From Saccharofermentans sp. (GTDB lineage Bacteria > Bacillota > Clostridia > Saccharofermentanales > Saccharofermentanaceae), in the NCBI GenBank assembly GCA_024692235.1, contig JAILMW010000007.1, forward strand, positions 62,001 through 126,000: DNA of 64,000 bases. The letters are read 5' to 3'. Shown one piece after another: positions 31,209 through 40,653 of the stretch. Each line of letters starts with the position of its first letter. Position 1 is the first letter of the stretch. The position numbers were made by a program, and so were the translations under genes. The notes beneath the pieces are model-generated. The model saw only the letters and a list, made by a program, of their open reading frames with translations, searched no databases and had not been told where the DNA came from.

Positions 31209-33788
31209 ATGGACAGATATAAGAAGACAGTAACAAAGTTCTTGACGCCGATCCTCAAGGCTGACGGTTTCTTGAACGGACATTATATATACCATATCCT
31301 GCTTATCCTTACGGTCTGCATCGTTGTCTTTATGTTCAGGGACAGCTTCTATTCTGATAAGATCTTCAGGAACTACAGGCAGGATGATGCCACGGATCTT
31401 AAGATCGCCATGAACATGACATACAATATGTCATTCGAGGCTCAGGCTGACTCGCTTTCATCTTTCAGGATATTCATGGATCCCGAAGCTTCACGTCTTA
31501 AGTCTACGGATAAGATGCATATCACTATCCTTAATGACGAGAATATGAAGCTCTTCGAGACCGATCAATATCTTTATAACTCCGATCGTAAATACATAAG
31601 AGTCGATGTTGACGGCTTGGATCTGGAGCCCGGTGATTGGTATTACGTTCTGATCAATTTTTCTCAGATGTCACCGACGTCTTTGTTGGTATTAGATTCC
31701 CATCAGGTAAATTCCTTCAGTGAAGCCGTACAGTATGCGGAGCAGGGTACAGATGATGATAACGATACATTGTCCCTCGATAAGTCCATAGGTTTTTCCA
31801 AGGTGCCGAATATCAGTTATTACTACGGCTCCGTCAATTTCTTAAGCGTATTTATACATCTCGTGTTCTTTGCAGCAGTCATGGGAATACCGTTCCTTGG
31901 CGTGTTCAAGACAAGCACGGCGATACGCAATATGTATAGGATCATAGTATTCCCGGTATTCGTCTATCTTGTCGCAGAGGTAATGAATATCGAGAAGGAC
32001 AGACCCTTAAATTTCCTGTACATTAATTCTCTTAAGAAAGCATTTACCGTACTTTCAGCGCTTCTTCTGCTTGCGATGCTGCTTCTTCTCGTTCATATGC
32101 TTACAGGTCACGGATCTGTTGCCGCTTTTGTCGTGGCAATACCCTTTATAGTTCTTGCTTTTGTTAATCATTCGAAGCTTGTTATGAGGGGAGATTCCTT
32201 CATGCCATGGGATCTTATGGTTGCAGGTATCGGTCTTAAGACAGGCTCGACTTATTATTTCAGGGTGACACCGAACTTTATAGCAGGTATCCTTCTTTGT
32301 ATCTCCGTTCTTATGATAATCCGCCTGTCACATACTCCTTATATAAGGCTTACATCTCAGAGAATGTCCATGGTTGCTTTCTCCGTGGTAGCAGTTCTTC
32401 TCATCTTTACTACAGCTGTATTTAATACATCTCTTCTTAAGAGACTTCATGTTTACTATGAAGTTAATCCTCCGATACAAAGCTATAACGAGAACGGTAC
32501 TTATATGGCATTTCTTATGCATCTTAATAATCTCGAGGCAAAGGGAGGAGATAATTCTACTCCCGAGAATGCCCAGGAACTTATATATACATATACCGGT
32601 CTCGCAGCTTCCATGGATCTTGATTCCAGGGTAAATGATCCTTCTGTAAGGCCGAATGTCATTTGTATCATGAGTGAAGCTTATGCAGATCTTAGAAATA
32701 TAAGGGACTTTAATACAACTGAGCCCGTTATGCCTTATTACGATTCTTTAATGGGTGAATGTATGCACGGCGATCTTGCCGTAAGTATATTCGGCGGAGG
32801 AACATGTAATACGGAGTTCGAATTCCTTACGGGCTATTCCATGTCTTATCTTCTTCCCGGGTCATCTGTTTATTCTCTTTATGTAAACAGCCCCATCGAT
32901 GCTCTTCCTCAGATCTACAGGGATAACGGATACAGGACTGTTGCTCTTCATTCATTTGACGGCAGCTGGTGGGACAGGCAGGATAAATATCCCATGCTCG
33001 GATTTGACGAATTCATAACAAGGGATGACTTTGACCCTAACTGCGAATATGTAAGAAGATATATATCTGACAGAGCAACTTTTGAGATGTTGACAAGTAT
33101 CTACGAAGAGAGCGAAGAACCTCTGTTCCTTTTCTGCGTTACTATGCAGAACCATGCTGACTTTGCGGATCATTACGATAATATGCATTACGATATACAT
33201 GTTACAAATCCCGTAAGTCCTACGGGAGAGCCTTTTAACTATGCAGATAATTATCTTTCTCTCCTTCGTGAGTCCGACGATGCTCTGGAGTATCTTATCG
33301 AGTATCTCAGGACTTCGGATGAGCCTACTATCGTAGTATTCTTCGGAGATCACTGTCCTACATTATCTCCCGATTTCTACGAGGAGCTTTTACAGACTGA
33401 TCTTGGCGGTATCACTATAGAAGATTCCGTTCCGATCTATGAGACGCCTTATTTTATATGGGCTAACTATAACCTGGGTTCAGGCGGTACTACGATCAAT
33501 ACAAGAGCAGGTGACAGAGGCATAACAAGCCCTAATTTCTTAGGCCAGACGGTCCTTGATCTGTCAGGTATCTATTCTCCCGAGTCAAGATCCTGCCTCA
33601 GGGTCCTTCAGCAAAGGATAGGCGCTATGAGTTCTCTCGGAATATTTGATCCTTCAGGAGCTTTACATACCGATCTCTCATTCTTTGACGATGAGACATT
33701 AGATACATTGGATGACTATTCGAATATCCAGTATTATCTTATCTATCCAGACAGTATTGTTCCCGAAGATGAGGGAGAAGGCTCTTGA
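31209..33788 (+). CDS. LtaS-like membrane sulfatase-family phosphoglycerol transferase
   Basis: 859 residues. An N-terminal helix (~25-45), an extracellular domain of ~160 residues (50-205), a cluster of five to six helices (210-405), then an extracellular sulfatase-type domain (about 475-800). Catalytic features of the LtaS/MdoB family: the metal-binding Glu in VICIMSEAYADL, the nucleophile Thr in FGGGTCNTEFEFLTG, WWDRQ and FFGDHCPTL. It should transfer phosphoglycerol or a similar headgroup to a glycolipid or polymer. The extra N-terminal extracellular domain is not in standard LtaS (five helices plus sulfatase) and could set acceptor choice. The stop overlaps the next start. Confidence 0.85.
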   Translation: MDRYKKTVTKFLTPILKADGFLNGHYIYHILLILTVCIVVFMFRDSFYSDKIFRNYRQDDATDLKIAMNMTYNMSFEAQADSLSSFRIFMDPEASRLKSTDKMHITILNDENMKLFETDQYLYNSDRKYIRVDVDGLDLEPGDWYYVLINFSQMSPTSLLVLDSHQVNSFSEAVQYAEQGTDDDNDTLSLDKSIGFSKVPNISYYYGSVNFLSVFIHLVFFAAVMGIPFLGVFKTSTAIRNMYRIIVFPVFVYLVAEVMNIEKDRPLNFLYINSLKKAFTVLSALLLLAMLLLLVHMLTGHGSVAAFVVAIPFIVLAFVNHSKLVMRGDSFMPWDLMVAGIGLKTGSTYYFRVTPNFIAGILLCISVLMIIRLSHTPYIRLTSQRMSMVAFSVVAVLLIFTTAVFNTSLLKRLHVYYEVNPPIQSYNENGTYMAFLMHLNNLEAKGGDNSTPENAQELIYTYTGLAASMDLDSRVNDPSVRPNVICIMSEAYADLRNIRDFNTTEPVMPYYDSLMGECMHGDLAVSIFGGGTCNTEFEFLTGYSMSYLLPGSSVYSLYVNSPIDALPQIYRDNGYRTVALHSFDGSWWDRQDKYPMLGFDEFITRDDFDPNCEYVRRYISDRATFEMLTSIYEESEEPLFLFCVTMQNHADFADHYDNMHYDIHVTNPVSPTGEPFNYADNYLSLLRESDDALEYLIEYLRTSDEPTIVVFFGDHCPTLSPDFYEELLQTDLGGITIEDSVPIYETPYFIWANYNLGSGGTTINTRAGDRGITSPNFLGQTVLDLSGIYSPESRSCLRVLQQRIGAMSSLGIFDPSGALHTDLSFFDDETLDTLDDYSNIQYYLIYPDSIVPEDEGEGS

Positions 33789-34588
33789 TCGCGCTGTTCT
33801 TCGCCATGAAAGGTGAAGCCGAACCTTTTATCGATGCGCTCGGACTTAAAGGTTCAGGTGATATCTCAGGTTATAAAGTATTCTCTAATGAGAACTATAT
33901 CCTTACCATAACCGGAATGGGCAAGATAAATGCGGCCTGTGCAGTAACAAGGATATTGTCCTTATACGAAGAAAGTATCGATCTTGTAGTAAACATCGGT
34001 ACATGTGCAGGAGAAGATAAAGGGCATACTTATATAATTAACAGGATAAGCGATATCGATTCCGGTAGGGACTTCTATCCCGATATGGTATATAAGACGC
34101 ACTTTGACGAGATATGTCTTCATACGTCGGATAGATATAAGAAAGACTCTGTCTTTGAAGACGAATTCGGACCTTATGTCTATGATATGGAAGGCGCAGC
34201 CGTATTTGCAGCAGCTTCCAACTTTTTATCTCCCGATAAGATCAACCTTATAAAGACGGTATCAGACAGCGGTGATCCTGATATCGTGACAAGGGATTAC
34301 TGCATAAAGCTTCTTATGCCTTCAGTAAAATATACTTTGAAGCTTATCGAAGGGATCGCAAGCACCTCACAGGAAGATCCATATAATGAAGCTGATTCTT
34401 TTACATCGTATTACGAAGAGAAACTTCATTGCAGCGAATATATGCGAAATGATCTAAAGCACCTTATACGTTTTGCTTTAAGTTCTGATATCGATATTAA
34501 ACGTATTATCGATTCATACCTGCCTGTTAAGGACAGGGTAGAGGGAAAGAAGGTATTAGAAGATGTCAGACAAAGCCTTCTACAATAA
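33785..34588 (+). CDS. MTA/SAH nucleosidase-like protein with C-terminal extension
   Basis: 267 residues. The first ~190 are a PNP/UDP-type nucleosidase fold: ALFFAMKGEAEPF at the start, GMGKINAACAVTRIL, VVNIGTCAG, DMEGAAVFAAA (substrate-binding Met-Glu) and TVSDSGDPD, where the catalytic Asp is expected. The last ~70 residues have no match I recognise. Such enzymes cut 5'-methylthioadenosine, S-adenosylhomocysteine or 5'-deoxyadenosine. The start is TTG 33785, overlapping the preceding TGA, with GGGAGAAGG upstream; a later ATG would cut into the fold. It overlaps the SPL-like gene by 26 bases, suggesting that its substrate may be a radical SAM by-product. Confidence 0.8.
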   Translation: MIALFFAMKGEAEPFIDALGLKGSGDISGYKVFSNENYILTITGMGKINAACAVTRILSLYEESIDLVVNIGTCAGEDKGHTYIINRISDIDSGRDFYPDMVYKTHFDEICLHTSDRYKKDSVFEDEFGPYVYDMEGAAVFAAASNFLSPDKINLIKTVSDSGDPDIVTRDYCIKLLMPSVKYTLKLIEGIASTSQEDPYNEADSFTSYYEEKLHCSEYMRNDLKHLIRFALSSDIDIKRIIDSYLPVKDRVEGKKVLEDVRQSLLQ

Positions 34589-35585
34589 ACCTTTCTCTCA
34601 TATATATGTTGAGAAAGATATCAAGGGCATCCCCCTTGTAGAGGAGGTCCTTAATAATCTTCCTTCGGCCAAAGTCATCCTAATAAAGCACTATAAGGAT
34701 ATCTTCAACAGGAAAAAGCAGGACTTCAGGGTACAGAGTAAGTCGCGAAGCCTTATCCTTGCGAAGAATACAGGAAATCTTATCTTCGAAGGATCCGATA
34801 TGTGTCAGGATCACGGTAATTCCAGGTTCTTCTATGCTACAAGCGTCATGAACTGCTTATTTGACTGCGATTACTGCTTTCTTAAGGGCATGTATTCCAC
34901 GGGTAATATCGTACTCTTCGTCAATCTTGAAGATTATGAGAAAAAGATAGTGGAGATGCTTAAGGAAGGACCAATGTATCTAAGCGTATCTTATGACACT
35001 GATCTTCTTGCTCTTCAGGGGATCGCTGATCTTTGTTCCTTCTGGACTGAACTTGCTAAGAATAACGAAGATCTTACTATAGAGTTCAGGACTAAGGCAC
35101 ATGTTAAGAGGTTCGATCCTGCACCTAATGTTATATACTCCTTTACGCTCTCGCCTCAAAGTGTTATCTCTTCTTATGAGCACTATACGGCAAGCCTTGA
35201 AGGAAGACTTGATTCAGTAAATAGAGCTTGTGAGGCAGGTTGTAATGTCAGGCTCTGCTTTGATCCTGTGCTCTATGTTAAGGACTACATGAAGTGCTAC
35301 AATGACTTTATGGATGAAGTGCTCCCTAAGGTCTCCTGGGACAAGATAACAGATGTTTCCGTGGGTGCATTTCGCATATCCAAGGATTATATGAAGGGGC
35401 TTAGAAGCTGCTGCCCTATGTCGGCAGTAACGGAGTTCCCTTATGTTAACGAAGGCGGCTATATGAAGATGCCTTCTGATATCTATAAGGGTATGAGAGA
35501 TCTTCTCGTATCAAGGCTTAAAGAGGTGAAAGATGAAGGAAAGATCTTCTGCGATAGTGACGGGAGCATCGTCAGGGATAGGTAA
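34563..35585 (+). CDS. Spore photoproduct lyase-like radical SAM enzyme
   Basis: 340 residues. The N-terminal layout (FSHIYVEKDI...KVILIKHYKDIFN) and the Cx3Cx2C cluster motif NCLFDCDYCFLKG (Cys98, Cys102, Cys105) match the SPL family, whose founding member repairs the thymine spore photoproduct using a 5'-deoxyadenosyl radical. RTKAHVKRF and FTLSPQSVI are further family blocks. Classical SplB needs a hydrogen-donor Cys in its C-terminal half; candidates here are in RSCCPMSAV. It overlaps both neighbours and so forms a nucleosidase-SPL-SDR unit. The substrate may differ from spore photoproduct; sporulation cannot be inferred from it alone. Confidence 0.85.
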   Translation: MSDKAFYNKPFSHIYVEKDIKGIPLVEEVLNNLPSAKVILIKHYKDIFNRKKQDFRVQSKSRSLILAKNTGNLIFEGSDMCQDHGNSRFFYATSVMNCLFDCDYCFLKGMYSTGNIVLFVNLEDYEKKIVEMLKEGPMYLSVSYDTDLLALQGIADLCSFWTELAKNNEDLTIEFRTKAHVKRFDPAPNVIYSFTLSPQSVISSYEHYTASLEGRLDSVNRACEAGCNVRLCFDPVLYVKDYMKCYNDFMDEVLPKVSWDKITDVSVGAFRISKDYMKGLRSCCPMSAVTEFPYVNEGGYMKMPSDIYKGMRDLLVSRLKEVKDEGKIFCDSDGSIVRDR

Positions 35586-36237
35586 GGCTATTGCCTGTAT
35601 GCTGGTAGAAGAAGGCTACGATGTATATGGTGTAGCAAGACATTTTGAAGAAGAAGTCAGCTTTAATAAGATAATTGCCGATGTAACAGATACTGATTCG
35701 ATATCTAAGGTCTTTTCTGAAGTAAAAGATATAAGTGTTCTTGTAAATTGCGCCGGGACTGCATCTTACGGTCTTGCTGAAGATATATCGCCGGAAGATA
35801 TAATGAAGATGGTAAGGACCAACCTTGAAGCTCCGATCATATTAACAGGGCTTGCTCTAAAGGCAATGAAGAGGCAAAAGTACGGCCATATAATCAACGT
35901 CTCTTCCGTAGTAAGTGAGAAAGCAAGTACATATGCCGCATGTTATGCTGCGACAAAGGCGGGATTGTCCAGTTTCTCAGCTTCTGTTTTCGAAGAAGCG
36001 AGGAAGCACAATATAAGAGTAACTGATATTTGTCCTGATATGACAAAGACCGATCTCTACGCTGATGCATATTTTGAGACGGATGATGATCCTGAAGCTT
36101 ATCTTTTTCCTGAAGATATTGCCTCCTGCGTTAAAGACGCTATTAGTATGAGAGAAGGAACATGCATAACGAAGTTCTTTGTTAAGCCCAGATACCATCG
36201 AGTTAAGCGCAAAACTGTATTATTAAAAGATAATTAA
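35533..36237 (+). CDS. Short-chain dehydrogenase/reductase
   Basis: 234 residues with the classical SDR signature: nucleotide-binding TGASSGIGKAIA (about 9-20), NCAG, catalytic Ser in INVSSVVS and Tyr/Lys in YAATK. The absence of a basic residue after the second strand leaves NAD or NADP preference open. It overlaps the SPL-like gene by 53 bases and has its own GAGGTG site, so the two are co-expressed. The substrate is unknown. Confidence 0.88.
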   Translation: MKERSSAIVTGASSGIGKAIACMLVEEGYDVYGVARHFEEEVSFNKIIADVTDTDSISKVFSEVKDISVLVNCAGTASYGLAEDISPEDIMKMVRTNLEAPIILTGLALKAMKRQKYGHIINVSSVVSEKASTYAACYAATKAGLSSFSASVFEEARKHNIRVTDICPDMTKTDLYADAYFETDDDPEAYLFPEDIASCVKDAISMREGTCITKFFVKPRYHRVKRKTVLLKDN

Positions 36238-36273
36238 CATCTATTGATAGAAGTACATGCTTACATGGGGTAT

Positions 36274-36284
36274 CTTGTAACAAG
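36274..36284 (+). promoter_or_regulatory. Inverted repeat CTTGTAACAAG before the EAL protein
   Basis: An 11-bp inverted repeat with arms CTTGT/ACAAG lies directly before the ribosome site (AGAGGG). The arms are the same as in the GH115 operator CTTGTATACAAG, with one base less between them. Confidence 0.4.
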
Positions 36285-36295
36285 AGGGTTCATGT

Positions 36296-39200
36296 ATGAG
36301 TAGAAGAAGGATAGCCGTGTTAACGGCACAGATCGAAGAATATGGACAGACCGTCTTCCTTCGCGGTCTTATTCGATCTGCCTTCGAACATGATATCGAA
36401 GTATCAGTATTCTCAATGTTCCAGAAGATACAAAGTTCTATCGCAAGGGAGAAGGGTGACAGTTCTATCTTCGACCTTGTTAATTATTCTCTGTACGATG
36501 CTATAGTAGTAGTTCCCAATACAATACATACTCCCGGCATCGTCGATGAGATAGTAGATAAGATAAAGTCGACTTATAACGGTCCGGTACTTTATATCGA
36601 CAGGGACAGTGAAGATTTCTATTCGTTTAAGATATATGCATCGCATTCTCTATATAAGGTCGTATCACATCTTATTGAAGACCATAATCTGACCGATATA
36701 GGCTTTATATCAGGTAAGACTTCAAGTACTCATACGCAGATAAGACTTGATGCATATATCGAAGCCATGACATCTCACGGGCTTACTGTGGATAAAGATC
36801 GTATATACTACGGTGATTACTGGTATCTGTCAGGTGAGAGTGTTGCCGAGAAGATATTAAAGTCCCCTAAAGGGCTTCCTCAGGCGCTTGTATGTTCCAA
36901 TGACAGGATGGCAATAGGTGCTGCCAAGTATCTTACTTCTCACGGTATCAGTATCCCCGAAAATATTGCGATAGCAGGATTTGATTCTTACGAAGACGGT
37001 CAGCATTCTCCCGTGCCATTAACTTCAGTTAATGTCCCTATTAATGAGTTCGGCTCTTATATAGGAGACTGCATCGATGACATATTAAACGGTCGTGAAT
37101 ATAAGCAGTTCGACGGAGAGTCTGAGCTTTTTATCGGAAGTTCATGCGGATGCAACTGCGAGAGCATAAGACCCGAATTCCCGCTTAGAAGATCATGGGA
37201 TACAGAGGAGAGCAGAGGCAGGGTAAACAGTGTCTTCAATCACATGAATGAGGACATGATGCTTCAGAATTCCTTCAACGGGATAATCAACAGCATCTTC
37301 CTTAATGTCTATCAGATAAGACCTTTCCACGGGCTTGATATATGTATTAACGAGAACTGGACTGATGAGAGATCTACTTTTACTTCCAGGCTTCTTAATA
37401 TCGTCAGCTGCGGTGAGAGTGAAGATAAGCCTGATGCTATTGACCTTTCTAACTACTACGATAAGAAAGATATCCTTCCCGATATCTTGCGCGAAGAATT
37501 CGAGCCCAGGTCTTTCTTCTTCTATCCTTTGTTCTTTGAGTCTAACTGCTTCGGCTTCGTGTCTTTAAGCTATACGGATCCTGACATCATTCCTTCAAGT
37601 GATGAGAGGGTATGGATAAGAAATACTTCTATCGGTCTTGAGAACTATAGAAGAAAGGATTCCACGATCCTTAAGAATAAGATAATCGAGGAAGGAATCA
37701 ACAAGGATCCCGTAACGGGGCTTAATAACTACAGCGGCTTCATGAAAGAAGCTCCCGCACTTGTATCCAGGATGTCTATGCTTGGTAACAATGTGGGTGT
37801 TATCGCATTCGATATAAAGGGATTATCTGCCATTAATAAGCAGTACGGTCACTCCGAAGGCGATGTCGTTATAAATGCATTGGGAATTATAATCTCCAAG
37901 GCCTTCGACGATATATCATCATTCTGCTTCTGCATGGGTAATGGAGAGATCGTAGCTCTTCGAATGTATAAGTCTGATCCTGAAGAAGGTCTTAAGGAAA
38001 AGCTTAATAAGGTATCGGATTATCTTAACGAATATAATTCGACTCTAAGCGAAGATAAGAAAATAGAAATATATTCTTCTACAGGTATAGGAGAGATTTA
38101 TTCTCAGAACGAGCTTGAGAAGCTTGTTAATGAGACGATAAATAAGAAAAATACCATGAAGAACTCTCTGGTATCCAAGCTATCCGAAGACGAGAAGAAG
38201 GAAGAAGAGGCAGTAAGGGCAGTCCTTGACAATAACTGTCTTGTATATCATTTCCAGCCTATCGTTAATGCAAGGACAGGTGAGATATTCTCTTACGAAG
38301 CTCTTATGAGATCTTCTATAGATCCTTATCCCAACCCTCTTACCATCATCAAGTATGCAGAGCATATGGACAGGCTCTACGATGTTGAAGCGCTTACTTT
38401 CAGAAATGTCCTTGCCATAATGAAGCAGCGTCAAGACATATTCGACGGAAGCAGGAAGCTTTTTATCAACAGTATCCCGGGGCAGAATCTTAAGGGAGAC
38501 GATCTTATGGAGCTTGTATCCGCTGCTTCCGAAGTTAAGGATACTATCGTAATTGAGCTTACTGAGCAGGCCGAGCTGTCAGATGAAGACGTCCACGCCA
38601 TGAAGAATGACTTCTATTCTCTCGGGATCCAGACTGCTATCGACGATTACGGCACGGGATATTCCAATGTCGTTAATCTTCTAAGATACGATCCCGACTA
38701 TCTTAAGATAGACAGAGCGCTTCTTAGCGAGATACAGAACAGTTCTCAGAAACAGTACTTTGTTAAGCAGATGGTAAGATTCTGTCACGAGAATAATGTA
38801 ATGGCGTTGGCAGAAGGCGTAGAGACATACGAAGAGCTTAAGACTGTAATAGAGCTTGGTGTAGATCTTATTCAGGGATACTACACGGGTCGTCCTCAGA
38901 AGGAAATCGTGAGAAGTATCCATCCTAAGATCTTCGATGAGATCAGGAGTATAAATGCACGTCTTAAGAATAACGATAACGCAGGTATCTACTATGCGGG
39001 AAGAGAATCAAGGATCCTTCTTACGCAGCTTGATATCGAAGGCATGTCCGTTATAGATATCACCGACAACGATTCGGGTCTTACGGACTTTGAGATAACA
39101 GGTGTTCCGGGAACCATATATAAGACCGGTATACATATTCACGGAGGATATACCGGCAGGATCAAGCTCGATAATCTTATGCTCAAGAAGATGGTCGGAT

Positions 39201-40069
39201 ACAATGCCGTTATCGTAATAGAGGACGGATCTGATGTCACCATATCCTTCCACGGAGATTGCTCTTTCTACGGCTCCATATATGTATCTGAAGACTCAAG
39301 AGTACTGTTCGAAGGCGATGGTGCAGTGACCCTTTATACTGATCCTAAGGAATACTACGGTATAGGTTCAGGCAAGGATCAGATGTGCGGCAGCATGACC
39401 TTTGACATGACAGGTACATTGGACATCATATGCTCAGGTCTTGAAGGTGTAGGCATAGGTTCCTGGGAGAACTGCGATCTTAAGTTCATAGACGGACTGT
39501 ATTCCGTTACCATGACAGGCCAGCATGCTGTAGGCATAGGCTCTGTTAAGGGCTCCGCGGATATATCCGTAACAGACTGTAAGTTCGATGTTATATCTAA
39601 GGCTTCAAACTGTATTGCCATGGGTTCTTACAGTGCGGATGCCAACATATCACTTAACCACATATTCTTTACGGCTAAGCTTGAAGGTAACCGTCTTGCC
39701 GCAATGGGCACATTAGACGGTGATCTTGCTACCGTTTACATAACCAAGTCCAACGTTACAGGCATAATCAAGGGCAGGGAGTGTATCGGTATAGGCGTAG
39801 CAGGAGACGGTGACTCTGTATTTACCGTAGACAATGCTGCAGTATCCCTTACTGTAAAAGGCGACAGAGCTTTTGCAATAGGCACATGGGATCAGAACGG
39901 CTCTCTTAAGGCAACAAATGCAAGACTTGCGGTCGCAGTCATGAACAACGAAGCAACATTCATAGGTTCTTCCGGAGATGATGTCACGATCTCAAACTGC
40001 GATGTTAAGTTCGAACATAACGACAAGACATATCTTATGCCTGATCTTATGAGGCTTATTCATTCCTGA
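36296..40069 (+). CDS. Sensor-GGDEF*-EAL c-di-GMP phosphodiesterase fused to a beta-helix domain
   Basis: 1257 residues. (1) 1-285: LacI/periplasmic-binding-like sensor without helix-turn-helix or signal peptide, ending in SCGC as in the protein at 17326. (2) About 310-465: GAF-like linker. (3) About 470-625: GGDEF domain with the catalytic motif lost (MGNGEIV in place of GGDEF). (4) About 640-885: EAL domain with YEALMR, ELTE, DDYGTGYSN, LKID, AEGVET and LIQGYY all present, so phosphodiesterase activity is expected. (5) About 910-1257: roughly 12 short beta repeats with G-[IM]-G-[ST] turns (GVGIGSWEN, AVGIGSVKG, CIAMGSYSA, FAIGTWDQ), like a parallel beta helix of the Cthe_2159 carbohydrate-binding type. 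No membrane segment is visible, so the beta helix appears cytoplasmic, which is unusual. Confidence 0.87.
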   Translation: MSRRRIAVLTAQIEEYGQTVFLRGLIRSAFEHDIEVSVFSMFQKIQSSIAREKGDSSIFDLVNYSLYDAIVVVPNTIHTPGIVDEIVDKIKSTYNGPVLYIDRDSEDFYSFKIYASHSLYKVVSHLIEDHNLTDIGFISGKTSSTHTQIRLDAYIEAMTSHGLTVDKDRIYYGDYWYLSGESVAEKILKSPKGLPQALVCSNDRMAIGAAKYLTSHGISIPENIAIAGFDSYEDGQHSPVPLTSVNVPINEFGSYIGDCIDDILNGREYKQFDGESELFIGSSCGCNCESIRPEFPLRRSWDTEESRGRVNSVFNHMNEDMMLQNSFNGIINSIFLNVYQIRPFHGLDICINENWTDERSTFTSRLLNIVSCGESEDKPDAIDLSNYYDKKDILPDILREEFEPRSFFFYPLFFESNCFGFVSLSYTDPDIIPSSDERVWIRNTSIGLENYRRKDSTILKNKIIEEGINKDPVTGLNNYSGFMKEAPALVSRMSMLGNNVGVIAFDIKGLSAINKQYGHSEGDVVINALGIIISKAFDDISSFCFCMGNGEIVALRMYKSDPEEGLKEKLNKVSDYLNEYNSTLSEDKKIEIYSSTGIGEIYSQNELEKLVNETINKKNTMKNSLVSKLSEDEKKEEEAVRAVLDNNCLVYHFQPIVNARTGEIFSYEALMRSSIDPYPNPLTIIKYAEHMDRLYDVEALTFRNVLAIMKQRQDIFDGSRKLFINSIPGQNLKGDDLMELVSAASEVKDTIVIELTEQAELSDEDVHAMKNDFYSLGIQTAIDDYGTGYSNVVNLLRYDPDYLKIDRALLSEIQNSSQKQYFVKQMVRFCHENNVMALAEGVETYEELKTVIELGVDLIQGYYTGRPQKEIVRSIHPKIFDEIRSINARLKNNDNAGIYYAGRESRILLTQLDIEGMSVIDITDNDSGLTDFEITGVPGTIYKTGIHIHGGYTGRIKLDNLMLKKMVGYNAVIVIEDGSDVTISFHGDCSFYGSIYVSEDSRVLFEGDGAVTLYTDPKEYYGIGSGKDQMCGSMTFDMTGTLDIICSGLEGVGIGSWENCDLKFIDGLYSVTMTGQHAVGIGSVKGSADISVTDCKFDVISKASNCIAMGSYSADANISLNHIFFTAKLEGNRLAAMGTLDGDLATVYITKSNVTGIIKGRECIGIGVAGDGDSVFTVDNAAVSLTVKGDRAFAIGTWDQNGSLKATNARLAVAVMNNEATFIGSSGDDVTISNCDVKFEHNDKTYLMPDLMRLIHS

Positions 40070-40077
40070 TAAGAATG

Positions 40078-40159
40078 TGTCAGTCTGTCTTAAACAGATA
40101 GCGGATATCCTGCTAATAGTGTTAGTATTATTCGGATAAGTTAATCGAAGGGACTGACA
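40078..40159 (+). promoter_or_regulatory. Wide inverted repeat around the promoter of the 141-residue gene
   Basis: TGTCAGTC (40078-40085) and GACTGACA (40152-40159) flank a 66-base promoter region upstream of the start at 40166. The second arm overlaps the ribosome site (AAGGGA). Confidence 0.35.
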
Positions 40160-40165
40160 AAATAG

Positions 40166-40591
40166 ATGTTTAAGATCAGATATCTTGTAAGCGAAAGAGA
40201 TATTATCGATTGGTATAAGAATAAAGACGATACTTTGTATGGTTATCTATGGTTTATCATAAATGATACTGTAGTAGGTGAGCCTCCCGTTGAGGATTTC
40301 CCCATGGGCTTTTACTACGAAAGTCTCTTATGGTGGCAAAGCCAAATGACGGCAGTTGCCGATCTGAAATCAGGTGAGGAGAAGAAGTGTTATTTTTGCA
40401 CGCCTAATCGATTAAACCTTGTATTCCGTAATGTTGATGACCAACAGTATGAGATCACTCTTTTACATGATGACAAGGAAGAATGGAGAATATCGATAGA
40501 CAGTTCGTCAGTTCTTGATGCTATCGAGAAGTTTGTCAGCACTTTTAATAACGGTATCGAATATGTAGTTAATAATTGTATTGATGATTAG
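40166..40591 (+). CDS. Unrecognised 141-residue protein
   Basis: A soluble acidic protein, rich in Trp and Tyr (LYGYLWFIIND; FYYESLLWWQSQM), with a predicted alpha/beta pattern and a C-terminal helix. No signal peptide or membrane segment, and only one CxxC-like pair (CYFC). It is transcribed alone, between the EAL protein and the leucine T-box. Codon use is like the neighbours. I do not recognise the family and suggest no function. A long inverted repeat frames its promoter. Confidence 0.65.
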   Translation: MFKIRYLVSERDIIDWYKNKDDTLYGYLWFIINDTVVGEPPVEDFPMGFYYESLLWWQSQMTAVADLKSGEEKKCYFCTPNRLNLVFRNVDDQQYEITLLHDDKEEWRISIDSSSVLDAIEKFVSTFNNGIEYVVNNCIDD

Positions 40592-40653
40592 AGCAATATT
40601 CGGATTTGACCTACGGCAGATAGTTGAAGTGTAGCGGTATATTGATAAGTTCC

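Noticed and set aside
34563-35585. SPL-like gene taken as proof of sporulation
   Set aside because: SPL-family enzymes occur outside classical sporulation and no other sporulation gene is in the window.
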